Positions 14,039 through 23,093 of a stretch of DNA of 36,797 bases are shown one piece after another. The notes under the pieces were generated by a model. It worked only from the letters and a program-made list of their open reading frames with translations. It was not told where the DNA came from and did no database searches. The position numbers and the translations under genes are program-made. The DNA comes from Pseudomonadota bacterium (GTDB lineage: Bacteria > Pseudomonadota > Alphaproteobacteria > Puniceispirillales > Marisalimonadaceae), in NCBI GenBank assembly GCA_028382005.1, contig JAOESH010000001.1, positions 1 through 36,797 on the forward strand, written 5' to 3'. Every line of letters starts with the position of its first letter. The first letter of the stretch is position 1.

Positions 14039-15220
14039 TTAGTAATATGAAGAAGTAACTATATTTGGTGCTTCCGTAATCCAGCCACCTCCAAGAACAT
14101 GAGAATATTCTTTGGTATTATAAAAAACAGCAGCTTGTCCGGTTGATACTCCAAATTGAGGTTCATCAAAATATAAATTAGACAATCCGGTTTGAAAATT
14201 AACTTCAACCTCACCATTAACTGGCTTTGAAGAATTTCTTAGTTTTACTAAGACCTTGAACTTTGAATTTTTAGGTTGCTTTATTATCCAATTGCATTCT
14301 GTTACTTTTATTTTTTTGCATGCTAAAAAGTTCCTAGGACCAACAATTACATTATTATTCTTAGTGTCTAGTGCAATGACATATAATAAAGAATCTTTAT
14401 CTGCTATGCCTTTTCTTCCTCCAATTCCAATTCCTTTCCTCTGTCCAATAGTATAGTCAATTATACCATTATGTTGACCTAAAACTTTTCCCTCAACATC
14501 AACTATATTGCCTGCGTCAATACTGCCTGGTCTTAATTTTCTTACTATATCTGCATATTTTCCTTCTGGAACAAAACATATATCTTGACTATCAGGCTTT
14601 TCTGCAACATTTAAATTATGTCTTCTAGCGATTAATCTAGTTTCCTCCTTTGTAAGTGAACCAAGTGGAAACCTTAAAAAATCTAGTTGATTTTTTGTTG
14701 TTGCAAATAAAAAATAAGATTGATCTTTTAAATCGTCTATTCCCTTATATAAACTAGGAATTCCTGACTTATTTTTTCTTCTAATATAATGACCTGTTGC
14801 CATTGCACTTGCACCCAGTCTTTTTGCTCTTTCAAACATATCAGTAAATTTAACTGTTTGGTTACACCTTATGCATGGTATAGGTGTTTCACCTCGTAAG
14901 TAAGCATCTGCAAAATCATTGATAACCTTATCTTGAAAAAGATTTTCATAGTTTAAAACATAATGGGGAATTTTTAACTTATCAGCAACTAATCTAGCAT
15001 CATTAATATCCGAGCCTGCGCAACAAGCACCTTTTTTTTGAAGAGCATTTCCATGATCATATAATTGCATTGTTAGACCTACAACGTCAAAACCGGCGTC
15101 AACGAGGAGTGCTGCGGTCACTGATGAATCAACACCACCAGACATAGCAACAACTATTCTGTGATCAGAAGGTTTTCCTGCTAAATCCATATCTTTAATA
15201 ACTTGTTTCAGGTTAATCAT
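14039..15220 (-). CDS. mnmA: tRNA-specific 2-thiouridylase MnmA
   Basis: MnmA thiolates U34 of tRNA-Lys, -Glu and -Gln, using ATP to activate the uridine and a protein persulfide as sulfur source. The 393-residue protein has the PP-loop SGGVDSS at 27-33. The catalytic Cys116 is in CIRCN, and the partner Cys215 is in SQDICFVP. The C-terminal beta-barrel domain ends near GGGWI. The length fits, with a 20-residue N-terminal extension common in alphaproteobacteria. A GAAGAG precedes the ATG. It lies five bases after the ferredoxin gene and two genes after a cysteine desulfurase, the expected persulfide supplier, so the sulfur relay may be encoded in one transcript. Confidence in function is very high. 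Confidence 0.96.
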   Translation of the reverse strand: MINLKQVIKDMDLAGKPSDHRIVVAMSGGVDSSVTAALLVDAGFDVVGLTMQLYDHGNALQKKGACCAGSDINDARLVADKLKIPHYVLNYENLFQDKVINDFADAYLRGETPIPCIRCNQTVKFTDMFERAKRLGASAMATGHYIRRKNKSGIPSLYKGIDDLKDQSYFLFATTKNQLDFLRFPLGSLTKEETRLIARRHNLNVAEKPDSQDICFVPEGKYADIVRKLRPGSIDAGNIVDVEGKVLGQHNGIIDYTIGQRKGIGIGGRKGIADKDSLLYVIALDTKNNNVIVGPRNFLACKKIKVTECNWIIKQPKNSKFKVLVKLRNSSKPVNGEVEVNFQTGLSNLYFDEPQFGVSTGQAAVFYNTKEYSHVLGGGWITEAPNIVTSSYY

Positions 15221-15225
15221 AAAAA

Positions 15226-15537
15226 TTACTCTTCAGGTATACAAATTCGTAAACCATCTAACTTGTCAGTGATCTCTATTTGACACCCAAGACGTGATGT
15301 ATCAGTTAAGCCAACTGCTAAATCCAACATGTCTTCTTCATCTGGATTTGGCTTTCCTACAATTGGAAACCAGTCTTTATCTATAACCACGTGACATGTA
15401 CAACACGATATTGATCCGCCACAAGTACCTTCAATTCCTAGATCATGGTCTCTAGCAACTTCCATAATAGATAAACCATTTTCAGCATCTATAGAATTTT
15501 CATCTCCATTAGGATTAATAAATATTAACTTGGGCAA
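15226..15537 (-). CDS. fdx: adrenodoxin-type [2Fe-2S] ferredoxin
   Basis: A 103-residue ISC/adrenodoxin-type ferredoxin. The cluster ligands are Cys39, Cys45 and Cys48 (C-x5-C-x2-C in CGGSISCCTC) and Cys85 in RLGCQI. Cys46 is an extra neighbour. Such ferredoxins pass electrons to iron-sulfur cluster assembly or to oxygenases. Start: the frame runs to an ATG at 15549, but GGAG within that extension lies exactly six bases before a TTG at 15537. That start gives the usual family N-terminus MPKLIF, so I prefer it. It sits between the cysteine desulfurase (19 or so bases) and mnmA (5 bases), consistent with a sulfur/iron-sulfur operon. Confidence 0.9.
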   Translation of the reverse strand: MPKLIFINPNGDENSIDAENGLSIMEVARDHDLGIEGTCGGSISCCTCHVVIDKDWFPIVGKPNPDEEDMLDLAVGLTDTSRLGCQIEITDKLDGLRICIPEE

Positions 15538-15568
15538 AACTAACTCCATAAAATTTATTTTAATTTAA

Positions 15569-16696
15569 CTAAATGTTAGACCAACATTGGGCCAATCTAT
15601 CTAATTCTTCAGTAGTAATCAAGTTATCTGACGCTAAAATAATATCATTAGGTGGAAATGATAACCTAATAGAGTTAGAAGCTAAAGTTTCATAACCCAT
15701 CGCTTTTAAAACATGGCTTTGACTGATTTTTCCAGAACTGCAAGCAGAACCCGAACTTACAGAAAATGCATCAATATCTAATTTCATTAATGCTAAATCT
15801 CCTGGAATGTTTGGTGATGCTATCAAAAGAGTATTATTTACTCTTTCAACATTATTTCCAAAAAAAACTGTTTCTGGACTAACTAATTTAATTTTATTAC
15901 TTAAATAATCTCTTAAAAAATTAACTTTTTCATAACTATACTCTGGCATTTTTTTTAAAATAGCAGCAGCTTCACCAAAACCAAGTATTCCAATAATATT
16001 TTCAGTTCCAGCTCTCATTCCTTTTTCTTGTCCTCCACCTAATATTTGAGGATTAAGATTAAAATTTTTATTATTAACTAAAGCACCTATTCCAGCGGGT
16101 GCACCAATCTTGTGACCTGATAATGTTAAAAAATCTAAATCTACTTTTTTTAAATCTATCTTGACTTTACCTAGAGCCTGAGCAGCATCACAATGAACTA
16201 AACAACCATATTTTTTTGATAATTTTACTACATCTTCAATTGGTTGAACAACACCAGTTTCGTTATTTACCCACATTACTGATACAAGAATATTTTTTTT
16301 ATTTTTAGAATTTTTTTTTAACAATACTTCTAAATTTTCTATATCGATGACACCATTTTTATTTACAGAAATTATTTGATCACTTTTAGAAGCAGATAAA
16401 ACGGCTAAATGTTCTATTGAACTTACTATTATATTATTAAAATTACTAAAAAGTAAATTGATAGATTCTGTTGCGGAACTTGTAAAAATTACATTTTCAC
16501 TCTTTGTGTTTATCAATTCAGCAATGTTTGCTTTAGCATGCTCAATGACATTTTTACCTTTTCTTCCATAAAAGTGAACTGATGAGGCATTAACAGGTCC
16601 AAAATCCATAAAAGCTATCATAGATTTTTTTACTGTACCAAGTGTTGGGACAGTAGCATTATAATCTAAGTAGGTTGAAGTGTTTGCTTTAATCAT
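15569..16696 (-). CDS. cysteine desulfurase (NifS/IscS family)
   Basis: A 375-residue class V PLP enzyme that takes sulfur from cysteine as a protein persulfide and releases alanine. It begins TYLDYNAT, as NifS/IscS do. Expected residues are His96 (EHLAVL), Asp170 (HCDAAQ), Lys196 in SGHK (Schiff base), RAGTEN at 228-233 and the catalytic Cys319 in SSGSACSSG. The group I loop around the Cys is present. It is shorter than E. coli IscS (404) and lacks the C-terminal tail that binds IscU there, so whether it feeds cluster assembly, MnmA or both is open. Its neighbours cysE (cysteine supply), ferredoxin and mnmA suggest dual use. No Rrf2-type regulator gene is seen nearby. Confidence 0.93.
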   Translation of the reverse strand: MIKANTSTYLDYNATVPTLGTVKKSMIAFMDFGPVNASSVHFYGRKGKNVIEHAKANIAELINTKSENVIFTSSATESINLLFSNFNNIIVSSIEHLAVLSASKSDQIISVNKNGVIDIENLEVLLKKNSKNKKNILVSVMWVNNETGVVQPIEDVVKLSKKYGCLVHCDAAQALGKVKIDLKKVDLDFLTLSGHKIGAPAGIGALVNNKNFNLNPQILGGGQEKGMRAGTENIIGILGFGEAAAILKKMPEYSYEKVNFLRDYLSNKIKLVSPETVFFGNNVERVNNTLLIASPNIPGDLALMKLDIDAFSVSSGSACSSGKISQSHVLKAMGYETLASNSIRLSFPPNDIILASDNLITTEELDRLAQCWSNI

Positions 16697-16722
16697 TGTT
16701 TCTATACAGCTTGAAAAAAATA

Positions 16723-17409
16723 TTATTTTGTATTTTTCTTTTTCCTAATTCCTTCAATTTTTTTAATTTTCTTTTCTAACGTTTCTACTTTTTCAATAAG
16801 TGAATTCAAGGTTCTTTCTCTTGGGTCAACTTCGTTTTTAGAAATTGCGTAGGCTAAAAATTTGTCAGATTTAGTTGATTTTGCAAATTCTCTAGCTGGT
16901 ACACCAGCAACGGTAACATCTGAAGGAACATCTTTAGAGACAACTGAATTAGCACCTATTCTAGCGTTATCTCCAACATTAATAGGTCCTAATATTTGGG
17001 CTCCAGAACCTATAATTACATTATTTCCAATTGTTGGATGTCTTTTTTGGTTTCTTTGTAAATCACTCTCCACTGAAGGCATTATACCACCAAGAGTTAC
17101 ACCTTGATAAATAGTTACATTTTCTCCTATTTCTGTAGTTTCACCAATGACAATACCCAAGCCGTGATCCATAAAAAAATTGGGGCCTATCTTGGCAGCT
17201 GGATGGATTTCAATACCTGTAAAAATTCTGGCTAAATGCATAATTAATCTAGATACAAATTTTAAATTATATCTCCAAAAAATATTTCCTATCTTATAAA
17301 AAGCCATTACATGAAAAGATGGGTAAAGAAAAACCACTCCTAATCTACTTCCTGCTGCAGGGTCTCTTTCGATAATAGAATCTATTTCTTGAATAAGATT
17401 TTTGAACAT
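16723..17409 (-). CDS. cysE: serine O-acetyltransferase CysE
   Basis: Serine O-acetyltransferase makes O-acetylserine from serine and acetyl-CoA, the step before sulfide incorporation into cysteine. The 228-residue protein has the N-terminal helical domain with ERDPAAGSRLGV at 14-25. A left-handed beta-helix of hexapeptide repeats follows, with the catalytic DHGLGIVIGE (Asp81, His82) and the YQGVTLGG turn. The C-terminal 30 residues form a lysine-rich coiled-coil-like tail (ETLEKKIKKIEGI). It is the first gene of the leftward operon and starts 26 bases before the desulfurase. Having the cysteine-precursor enzyme co-transcribed with a cysteine desulfurase makes metabolic sense. Confidence 0.95.
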   Translation of the reverse strand: MFKNLIQEIDSIIERDPAAGSRLGVVFLYPSFHVMAFYKIGNIFWRYNLKFVSRLIMHLARIFTGIEIHPAAKIGPNFFMDHGLGIVIGETTEIGENVTIYQGVTLGGIMPSVESDLQRNQKRHPTIGNNVIIGSGAQILGPINVGDNARIGANSVVSKDVPSDVTVAGVPAREFAKSTKSDKFLAYAISKNEVDPRERTLNSLIEKVETLEKKIKKIEGIRKKKNTK

Positions 17410-17580
17410 AAGTTAACATATCCGTTTTTAAACATTCTAATTTATATATCATATTTTTTATAAATGAAGTTCTAAATTTAATATGAAAAAATATTCATGC
17501 AGAAATCAATAATATTTTGACAGATTTGTCTAATGTTACTATTCGATTAATTATAAACATTTAAGATTGATTGTTTTAAT

Positions 17581-17609
17581 TTTATAGCTTCAATATTTTA
17601 TGTTATAAT
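17581..17609 (+). promoter_or_regulatory. candidate promoter of the alpha/beta hydrolase gene
   Basis: TTTATA (17581-17586), a 17-base spacer and a perfect TATAAT (17604-17609) would start transcription near 17616, about 25 bases before the ATG. GGAG at 17631-17634 then gives a good ribosome binding site. A perfect TTGACA further upstream (17517-17522) has only a poor -10 partner. Confidence 0.42.
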
Positions 17610-17641
17610 TTAGAAATTAATAAATTAATTGGAGATAATTA

Positions 17642-18301
17642 ATGCCAGAAGTTATTCTAAATGGTCCACATGGAAGGATTGAATGTAGATATCATCCAGG
17701 AATTTCATCTGATTGTCCTGTAGCACTCATTTTACATCCGGAACCAAACCAAGGTGGAAGTATGAATAATAAAGTTTCATACGGCATGTATCATGAATTT
17801 AGAAACAGGGGCTTTGCAGTCTTGCGTTTTAACTTTAGAGGAGTTGGAAGAAGTGAAGGAGTTTATGAGGGTGGCGAAGGAGAATTAGCTGATGCAGCAG
17901 CAGTTTTAGATTGGCTTCAATCTCAAAATATCCATTCTAGATACACGTTTATAGCAGGTTTTTCTTTTGGTTCCTGGGTTGGAATGCAATTAATGATGAG
18001 ACGACCTGAAATAGTTGGTTTTATCTCAGTATCTCCACCTGCCGATAAATTTGATTTTTCCTTTCTAGCTCCCTGTCCTGCTTCAGGTTTAATTATTCAT
18101 GGTGAAGAAAACAAAAGAGTTCCAAGCGAAACTATCCAAAAAATAGTAGATAAAATATCAATCCAAAAAGGAATAAAAATAGATGTGGAATATATTAAAG
18201 ATGCAAATCATATGTTTTCAAACCACGACGAAGAACTAATTACTTCGATTAGGAAATACTTAAATAATGTGCTTGATTCATCTGAATACAAAGAACTTTA
18301 A
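17642..18301 (+). CDS. alpha/beta hydrolase (COG2945-like)
   Basis: A 219-residue single-domain alpha/beta hydrolase. LHPEPNQGG at 31-39 is the oxyanion-hole region of this subgroup. RFNFRGVGRS at 62-71 and the nucleophile elbow GFSFG (Ser108) follow, and His190 (ANHMF) completes the likely catalytic pair, with an acidic residue in HGEEN near 153-157. The length and motifs fit the COG2945-type hydrolases that are often found near iron-sulfur/cysteine desulfurase genes in alphaproteobacteria, as here across the divergent cysE promoter region. The substrate is unknown; small esters are a guess. tyrS follows after 21 bases on the same strand. Confidence 0.88.
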   Translation: MPEVILNGPHGRIECRYHPGISSDCPVALILHPEPNQGGSMNNKVSYGMYHEFRNRGFAVLRFNFRGVGRSEGVYEGGEGELADAAAVLDWLQSQNIHSRYTFIAGFSFGSWVGMQLMMRRPEIVGFISVSPPADKFDFSFLAPCPASGLIIHGEENKRVPSETIQKIVDKISIQKGIKIDVEYIKDANHMFSNHDEELITSIRKYLNNVLDSSEYKEL

Positions 18302-18322
18302 AAACTTTTTAAGAGATTACTT

Positions 18323-19564
18323 ATGAATAAATCTGTAAAGTCAGAATTTCTAAATGTTATGATTGAGAGAGGTTATGTACATCAAATTACTGATGTTGAA
18401 AAACTTGATCTTCAAGCATCTAAAGCTTTGATTACAGGATATATTGGTTTTGATTGTACAGCACCTTCTTTACATGTTGGTTCATTAATACAAATTATGA
18501 TGTTAAGATGGTTTCAGAAAACTGGTAACAAACCTATTATATTAATGGGTGGTGGAACTACAAAAATAGGCGACCCTTCAGGGAAAGATACTGCTAGACC
18601 AGTCCTGTCAAACGAAAAAATAGAATATAATCAAACTAGTATAAAAAGTATTTTTAAAAAATTTTTGAAATTTGGGAATAATAAAAATGATGCAATTATG
18701 GTTGATAATTCTTCTTGGTTAGAGAATATAAATTATGTATCATTTTTACGCGAATTTGGATCTTCCTTTTCTATTAATAAATTAATTAATTTAGAGAGTG
18801 TAAAAATCAGGTTAGAACGAGAACAAAATCTTTCATTTTTAGAATTTAATTATTCATTATTACAGGCTTATGATTTTTTACAATTAAATAAAGAATATGA
18901 TTGTTCTCTTCAAATGGGTGGATCCGATCAATGGGGAAATATTGTAACTGGACTGGATCTAATAAGAAAAAAAACCTCTAATCAAGCTTTTGGCCTAACT
19001 TCTCCTTTGCTAACAACGAGTAGTGGTTCAAAAATGGGTAAAAGTGCAAACGGTGCTATTTGGCTTAACGAAAGCGAATTGTCAAATTGGGATTTTTGGC
19101 AATATTGGAGAAACACTGAGGATCTAGACGTTATAAAGTTTTTAAAACTATTTACTGAACTGCCAATAACAGAAATTAATAAACTAGAAAAATTAAAGGG
19201 TGCTGAAATAAACGAAGCTAAGATTATTTTAGCTAATGAAGTTACTAAATTATGCAGAAATGAAGGAGAAGCAAACCGCATTTCAAAAGCTGCAGCAAAT
19301 ACTTTTAATAAAGTAATGACTGATAATACATTGCCAAGCGTAATTATTGATAATTTCGTATTGAAACTTATAGACGCATTAAATCTACTAGGCTTTGTAA
19401 AATCTAATGGAGAAGCAAGAAGATTAATAAAAGGGAATGGAGCTAAAGTTAATGACACTGTAATTAATGATGAAAATTATAGTTTAAACCAAAAAGACTT
19501 TAATAATTTTAAAGTAAAAATTTCATCTGGAAAGAAAAAACACGGTCTATTGATAATAAAATAG
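18323..19564 (+). CDS. tyrS: tyrosyl-tRNA synthetase
   Basis: Charges tRNA-Tyr with tyrosine in the cytosol. The 413-residue protein is a class I synthetase of the bacterial type. The HIGH-equivalent HVGS is at 51-54, the tyrosine-binding QMGGSDQWGN at 197-206 and the KMSKS-equivalent KMGKS at 237-241. A C-terminal S4 RNA-binding domain starts at about 345 (EARRLIKGNGAKVN). The length matches TyrS. It follows the hydrolase gene by 21 bases, so a shared transcript is likely. Its TAG stop directly abuts the TGA stop of the converging AsmA-like gene, leaving no room for a terminator between them. Confidence 0.97.
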   Translation: MNKSVKSEFLNVMIERGYVHQITDVEKLDLQASKALITGYIGFDCTAPSLHVGSLIQIMMLRWFQKTGNKPIILMGGGTTKIGDPSGKDTARPVLSNEKIEYNQTSIKSIFKKFLKFGNNKNDAIMVDNSSWLENINYVSFLREFGSSFSINKLINLESVKIRLEREQNLSFLEFNYSLLQAYDFLQLNKEYDCSLQMGGSDQWGNIVTGLDLIRKKTSNQAFGLTSPLLTTSSGSKMGKSANGAIWLNESELSNWDFWQYWRNTEDLDVIKFLKLFTELPITEINKLEKLKGAEINEAKIILANEVTKLCRNEGEANRISKAAANTFNKVMTDNTLPSVIIDNFVLKLIDALNLLGFVKSNGEARRLIKGNGAKVNDTVINDENYSLNQKDFNNFKVKISSGKKKHGLLIIK

Positions 19565-22513
19565 TCAATTAGCTTTGTTTTTTACAAAAAAATTATTTTT
19601 ATCAAGCCAATCTTCTGAAAAAAGATTTCTCAGAATACCAGGGGCAAAAGATAAAGTGTTTAAGTTGATTTTAGGTTTTTCAAGTGGACCAGTCATCTTA
19701 AATTGACCTGCAAATAAACCTTGTTTTTTTAAACCCGTTATTAATTGTCCTACTGCTGGCACTATGCTTACAATATTAGAGATCATTTTAATAGGAGCAA
19801 CAGAACCTCTCAAATCTACATTTTGATCTTTTAAATTTAATTTGCCACGGGCTGATATACCAAGAGATTCACTTGATAAATATAATTTATCAAAATTAAA
19901 AATATTGTTGTCTACAAATATTTTTGCTCGACCTTTATTAAAAAAAACACCTTCTCCAGTAATAATTGATTGTATTCCAGAAAAACTTAAAATAGACAAT
20001 GATTTTATAAAACCAGGTGCGTTAATTAAACTAAAATTTTCTGTGTCAATAATTCCCTCATATTGGTTATATGAAGCATTTAGAAAATTAATTTCTATTT
20101 TCATATCCCCACTTTTTATATTTTTAGTAAATCCTAGAGCTTTTAAAAGTTTACCACCATTACTAGTTTCAAAAGTTAATTGAGGATAACTATTATTATT
20201 TTTTATTAATTTTAACTTTGTTTCTGCTCCACCTGTGAGACCAATTCCATCTAATTTGGATACCTTGTCATTTATAGATATATTCAATTTTCCAAATTCT
20301 AATAAAGGAGATCCTCCTAACCACATTCGACCATATGCTATAGATTGAAAAACTGATTTTTTAATATTACCTTTAATATTTCCTGAAAAAATAATCTTAG
20401 GATCAAAAATAATTTTATCTGCCGTAATGTCAAAAGTAATCTTTTTTTCTATACCAAATTTATTTTTGATGTTATTTTTTAAATTTGATAAATCTATTTT
20501 TTTTCCTAATATCAATAAATTTATATATCCATCAACTTTAGAAATATTAACTTTATTCAAAATTAAATTTCTTGCTGTAATATTCTTTAAAGTAATTTCG
20601 TTAAATGAATTACCTTTGATAGAAACTGATTGAATTGAATAAATATTGTTATTTGTTTTAAGAACAAAGTTTTTTAATTTTCTTAACCTTCCATTTTCAA
20701 ATCTCATCTCAAGTTTAATTGATGCTTTAATATTTTTGTTCTTGCGTATATTTAAAAGATTAGAATTTATAAATGAATTTGACAAATCTGAATTAAGGTT
20801 AAATTTAAAGTCCAATTTTTTTAAATTTCCTTGTATTGAAAAATTAAATTCTGCGTCCCCAACTAAATCAATATTTAACTTTTTTTTGAAAATATTAGAA
20901 AAAAACTGATTATTATTAATTTTCAAGTAACCATTTTTTATAATTTTATTTATGATAATTATATCTTTGAAACTATACTCTATTTGTTTGTCTCTAATAA
21001 AAATAGCTTTAGATATTTTAAAATTATCCTTAATAATTTTTAATTTAAATTTAGCTTGATCAAATTTATATTTGAAATTAGGTTCCTTTAAATGCAAGGC
21101 TCCTTTAGAAGCGTCTATATTCATTTCCACCCAACTGTATCTATCTATTATTATATTATTTTCAAAAAACACTTCAAATTCAAAATCTCCAGATAAAACA
21201 CTTGAAAATTTTTGGAAAAACTTATTTCTGTGTTTAACAGTTATATTTTTAAAAACTGAATAACCTTTGATGTCTATAAATTTCAATTTTTTTATAAATG
21301 AAAAATTTAAATTTAAAACAATCTCATCGAACACTCCTGATTTAATACTATTTAAATAATATTCAATTCTAGTGTTATCTATAAATTGTTTAATATAATT
21401 TTGATGAGCTGCTAGGATTTTTTCTATAGATTTTAATTCTAATTTTTTAAACTTTAATTCTACAAAACCTTTTTGAGACAAAAAATCTAAACTTCCAGAC
21501 CCTATTGATTTTTTTGCAAAAGAAATATTTTTAAAATTTAATAATTTTTCTTTTGGTTTCCATGAGATTTCTCCGTTAAATTTTGATTTGGAAACTAGTT
21601 TAGTTTTTTGGGTATCAATAATAGTTATCAAAGAATTTTTAGAGAAAAAATTTAAACTTTTAAGGTTTAAATTTTTATCTGTAATAAAATTATAACTTCC
21701 ATTCAAGTTAGTACTGAATTTTTCTATTAAATTTATATTATCTAAATCATATAATGTATCTGTTAATAGTCCAAGGTTGATATTCTTAATATCCCCATTA
21801 AATTTGTTATACTTTTCTGCAAATTCACCTCTAAAAGAAAATTGAACTTTATTATTATCTTCACAATTCATATTAATTGAACGTGATTTGTTGATGTATC
21901 TTGAGATATAAACATTTTTACAATCAATATTAAAGTTCCGTTCTTTTAACTTATTTGTTTTGTCTAATAATAATAGTTTAATATTACCAACTGACATTTC
22001 ATTATTCCAAATATGCTTAAAATTATTTTTATTTGTAATATCATTATTTACCAATGATAAAATTTTCAGTAAAGGACCAGGTAAAAAATTTTCCTTTTCT
22101 AATTTAGCATTCAAGGTTAGGTCATTGAAATTAATATAGTTAATATATAAATCTTTATTGTTTAAAAAAATATTAGTTACTAAATCTTCGTATGAAAAAC
22201 CCAATTCAACAAGCTTAATAATTGAATTTTCTTTTTGGTCATACGTATTTATATTTATATCATTAAGCTCAAATCTAAGTAAATTTGGCCACTCAGGCTC
22301 TAAAAAGGTTATATTTGCAACCTTTAATCTAATATTTTTATCATTAAGTTTATTAGAAATATAATCTTCTAATATATGATTAATGGTTTCTTTTAAGTTC
22401 AGTGAGTGAATGATTAGCTTTTGAGCACGCTCAAAATAGATAAAAGAAAATAATAATGATCCTGTTAATAAAGTAGTCGTTATTAAAAATGATATTGTAA
22501 TTTTTTTTAACAT
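19565..22513 (-). CDS. large AsmA-like envelope protein (DUF3971 type)
   Basis: A 982-residue protein with an N-terminal membrane segment (about 5-27) and a long, beta-rich, Asn/Lys/Ile/Phe-rich body. The C-terminal 250 residues carry AsmA/DUF3971-like features: GKLNISINDKVSKLDGIG, GGKLLKALG, a NAPGFIKSLSILSFSG segment and the PLEKPKINLNTLSFAPGIL ending. This arrangement is that of the alphaproteobacterial YhdP/AsmA-like proteins, thought to be bridge-like lipid carriers between inner and outer membranes. Anchoring in the inner membrane with the body in the periplasm is inferred. Extreme A/T codon use makes its middle nearly low complexity. It is divergent from bcp and converges on tyrS without a gap. 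Confidence 0.8.
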   Translation of the reverse strand: MLKKITISFLITTTLLTGSLLFSFIYFERAQKLIIHSLNLKETINHILEDYISNKLNDKNIRLKVANITFLEPEWPNLLRFELNDININTYDQKENSIIKLVELGFSYEDLVTNIFLNNKDLYINYINFNDLTLNAKLEKENFLPGPLLKILSLVNNDITNKNNFKHIWNNEMSVGNIKLLLLDKTNKLKERNFNIDCKNVYISRYINKSRSINMNCEDNNKVQFSFRGEFAEKYNKFNGDIKNINLGLLTDTLYDLDNINLIEKFSTNLNGSYNFITDKNLNLKSLNFFSKNSLITIIDTQKTKLVSKSKFNGEISWKPKEKLLNFKNISFAKKSIGSGSLDFLSQKGFVELKFKKLELKSIEKILAAHQNYIKQFIDNTRIEYYLNSIKSGVFDEIVLNLNFSFIKKLKFIDIKGYSVFKNITVKHRNKFFQKFSSVLSGDFEFEVFFENNIIIDRYSWVEMNIDASKGALHLKEPNFKYKFDQAKFKLKIIKDNFKISKAIFIRDKQIEYSFKDIIIINKIIKNGYLKINNNQFFSNIFKKKLNIDLVGDAEFNFSIQGNLKKLDFKFNLNSDLSNSFINSNLLNIRKNKNIKASIKLEMRFENGRLRKLKNFVLKTNNNIYSIQSVSIKGNSFNEITLKNITARNLILNKVNISKVDGYINLLILGKKIDLSNLKNNIKNKFGIEKKITFDITADKIIFDPKIIFSGNIKGNIKKSVFQSIAYGRMWLGGSPLLEFGKLNISINDKVSKLDGIGLTGGAETKLKLIKNNNSYPQLTFETSNGGKLLKALGFTKNIKSGDMKIEINFLNASYNQYEGIIDTENFSLINAPGFIKSLSILSFSGIQSIITGEGVFFNKGRAKIFVDNNIFNFDKLYLSSESLGISARGKLNLKDQNVDLRGSVAPIKMISNIVSIVPAVGQLITGLKKQGLFAGQFKMTGPLEKPKINLNTLSFAPGILRNLFSEDWLDKNNFFVKNKAN

Positions 22514-22551
22514 TTTTTCTCTATTTTATAAATATATTTATAAAATCATAG

Positions 22552-22580
22552 TTGATATTATTATCAATTATTTATATAAC
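22552..22580 (+). promoter_or_regulatory. candidate bcp promoter with overlapping inverted repeat
   Basis: TTGATA (22552-22557), a 17-base spacer and TATAAC (22575-22580) match the sigma70 consensus in ten of twelve positions and would give a leader of about 33 bases. The -35 box is the left arm of a perfect inverted repeat, TTGATA-N4-TATCAA (22552-22567), a plausible operator. Confidence 0.5.
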
Positions 22581-22619
22581 TTATAACTTAACCAATTACT
22601 AATTATATGAGTTTCTTAT

Positions 22620-23084
22620 ATGTTAAAAATAAATGATAAGTTACCTGAGTTCGAGATATTAACTGATACAGGAAATTTTAAAACTTCTGATAATCAAGGC
22701 AAAAACATTGTTGTTTTCTTTTTTCCAAGAGCAGATACTTCAGGATGCACTGCAGAATCTTTAGCCTTTACAAACCTTCAAACGAAGTTTGATAAATTAA
22801 ATTGTGCTGTGATTGGCATTTCTAAAGACAATCAAAAAAAACAAGGGAAATTTAGAGAAAAATATAAACTTTCTTGTGAGCTTGGAGCAGATTTTGAAAA
22901 TAATATATGTGAAAAATTCGGCGTTTGGGTAGAAAAATCAATGTATGGTAAAAAATATATGGGTATTCAACGAGCAACTTTTTTATCTAATACAAATGGG
23001 ATAATTACCAATGTCTGGGAAAAAGTAAAAGTACCTGGCCATGCTGAGGACGTTCTAGAAGAATTACAAAAAATTTATTCATAA
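22620..23084 (+). CDS. bcp: peroxiredoxin of the Bcp/PrxQ family
   Basis: A thioredoxin-fold peroxidase that reduces hydroperoxides in the cytosol. The 154-residue protein has the PRADTSGCTAES active site with peroxidatic Cys43 and the supporting Thr40 and Arg117 region (GIQRATF). Many PrxQ enzymes carry the resolving Cys five residues later; here that position is Leu48. Other cysteines (62, 86, 97) could resolve it, or it may work as a 1-Cys enzyme. It is divergent from the AsmA-like gene and ends nine bases before the stop of prfB. The start ATG is supported by a normal family N-terminus (KINDKLPEF). Confidence 0.93.
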   Translation: MLKINDKLPEFEILTDTGNFKTSDNQGKNIVVFFFPRADTSGCTAESLAFTNLQTKFDKLNCAVIGISKDNQKKQGKFREKYKLSCELGADFENNICEKFGVWVEKSMYGKKYMGIQRATFLSNTNGIITNVWEKVKVPGHAEDVLEELQKIYS

Positions 23085-23093
23085 TTTTATATC

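Noticed and set aside
18982-19458. 158-codon minus-strand frame opposite tyrS
   Set aside because: It overlaps the KMGKS motif and the S4 domain coding sequence of tyrS, which is certain.
19565-22513. Horizontal transfer of the AsmA-like gene because of its extreme composition
   Set aside because: Its A/T-rich codon use fits the genome-wide trend and the family is core in alphaproteobacteria, so low complexity alone is not evidence of transfer.
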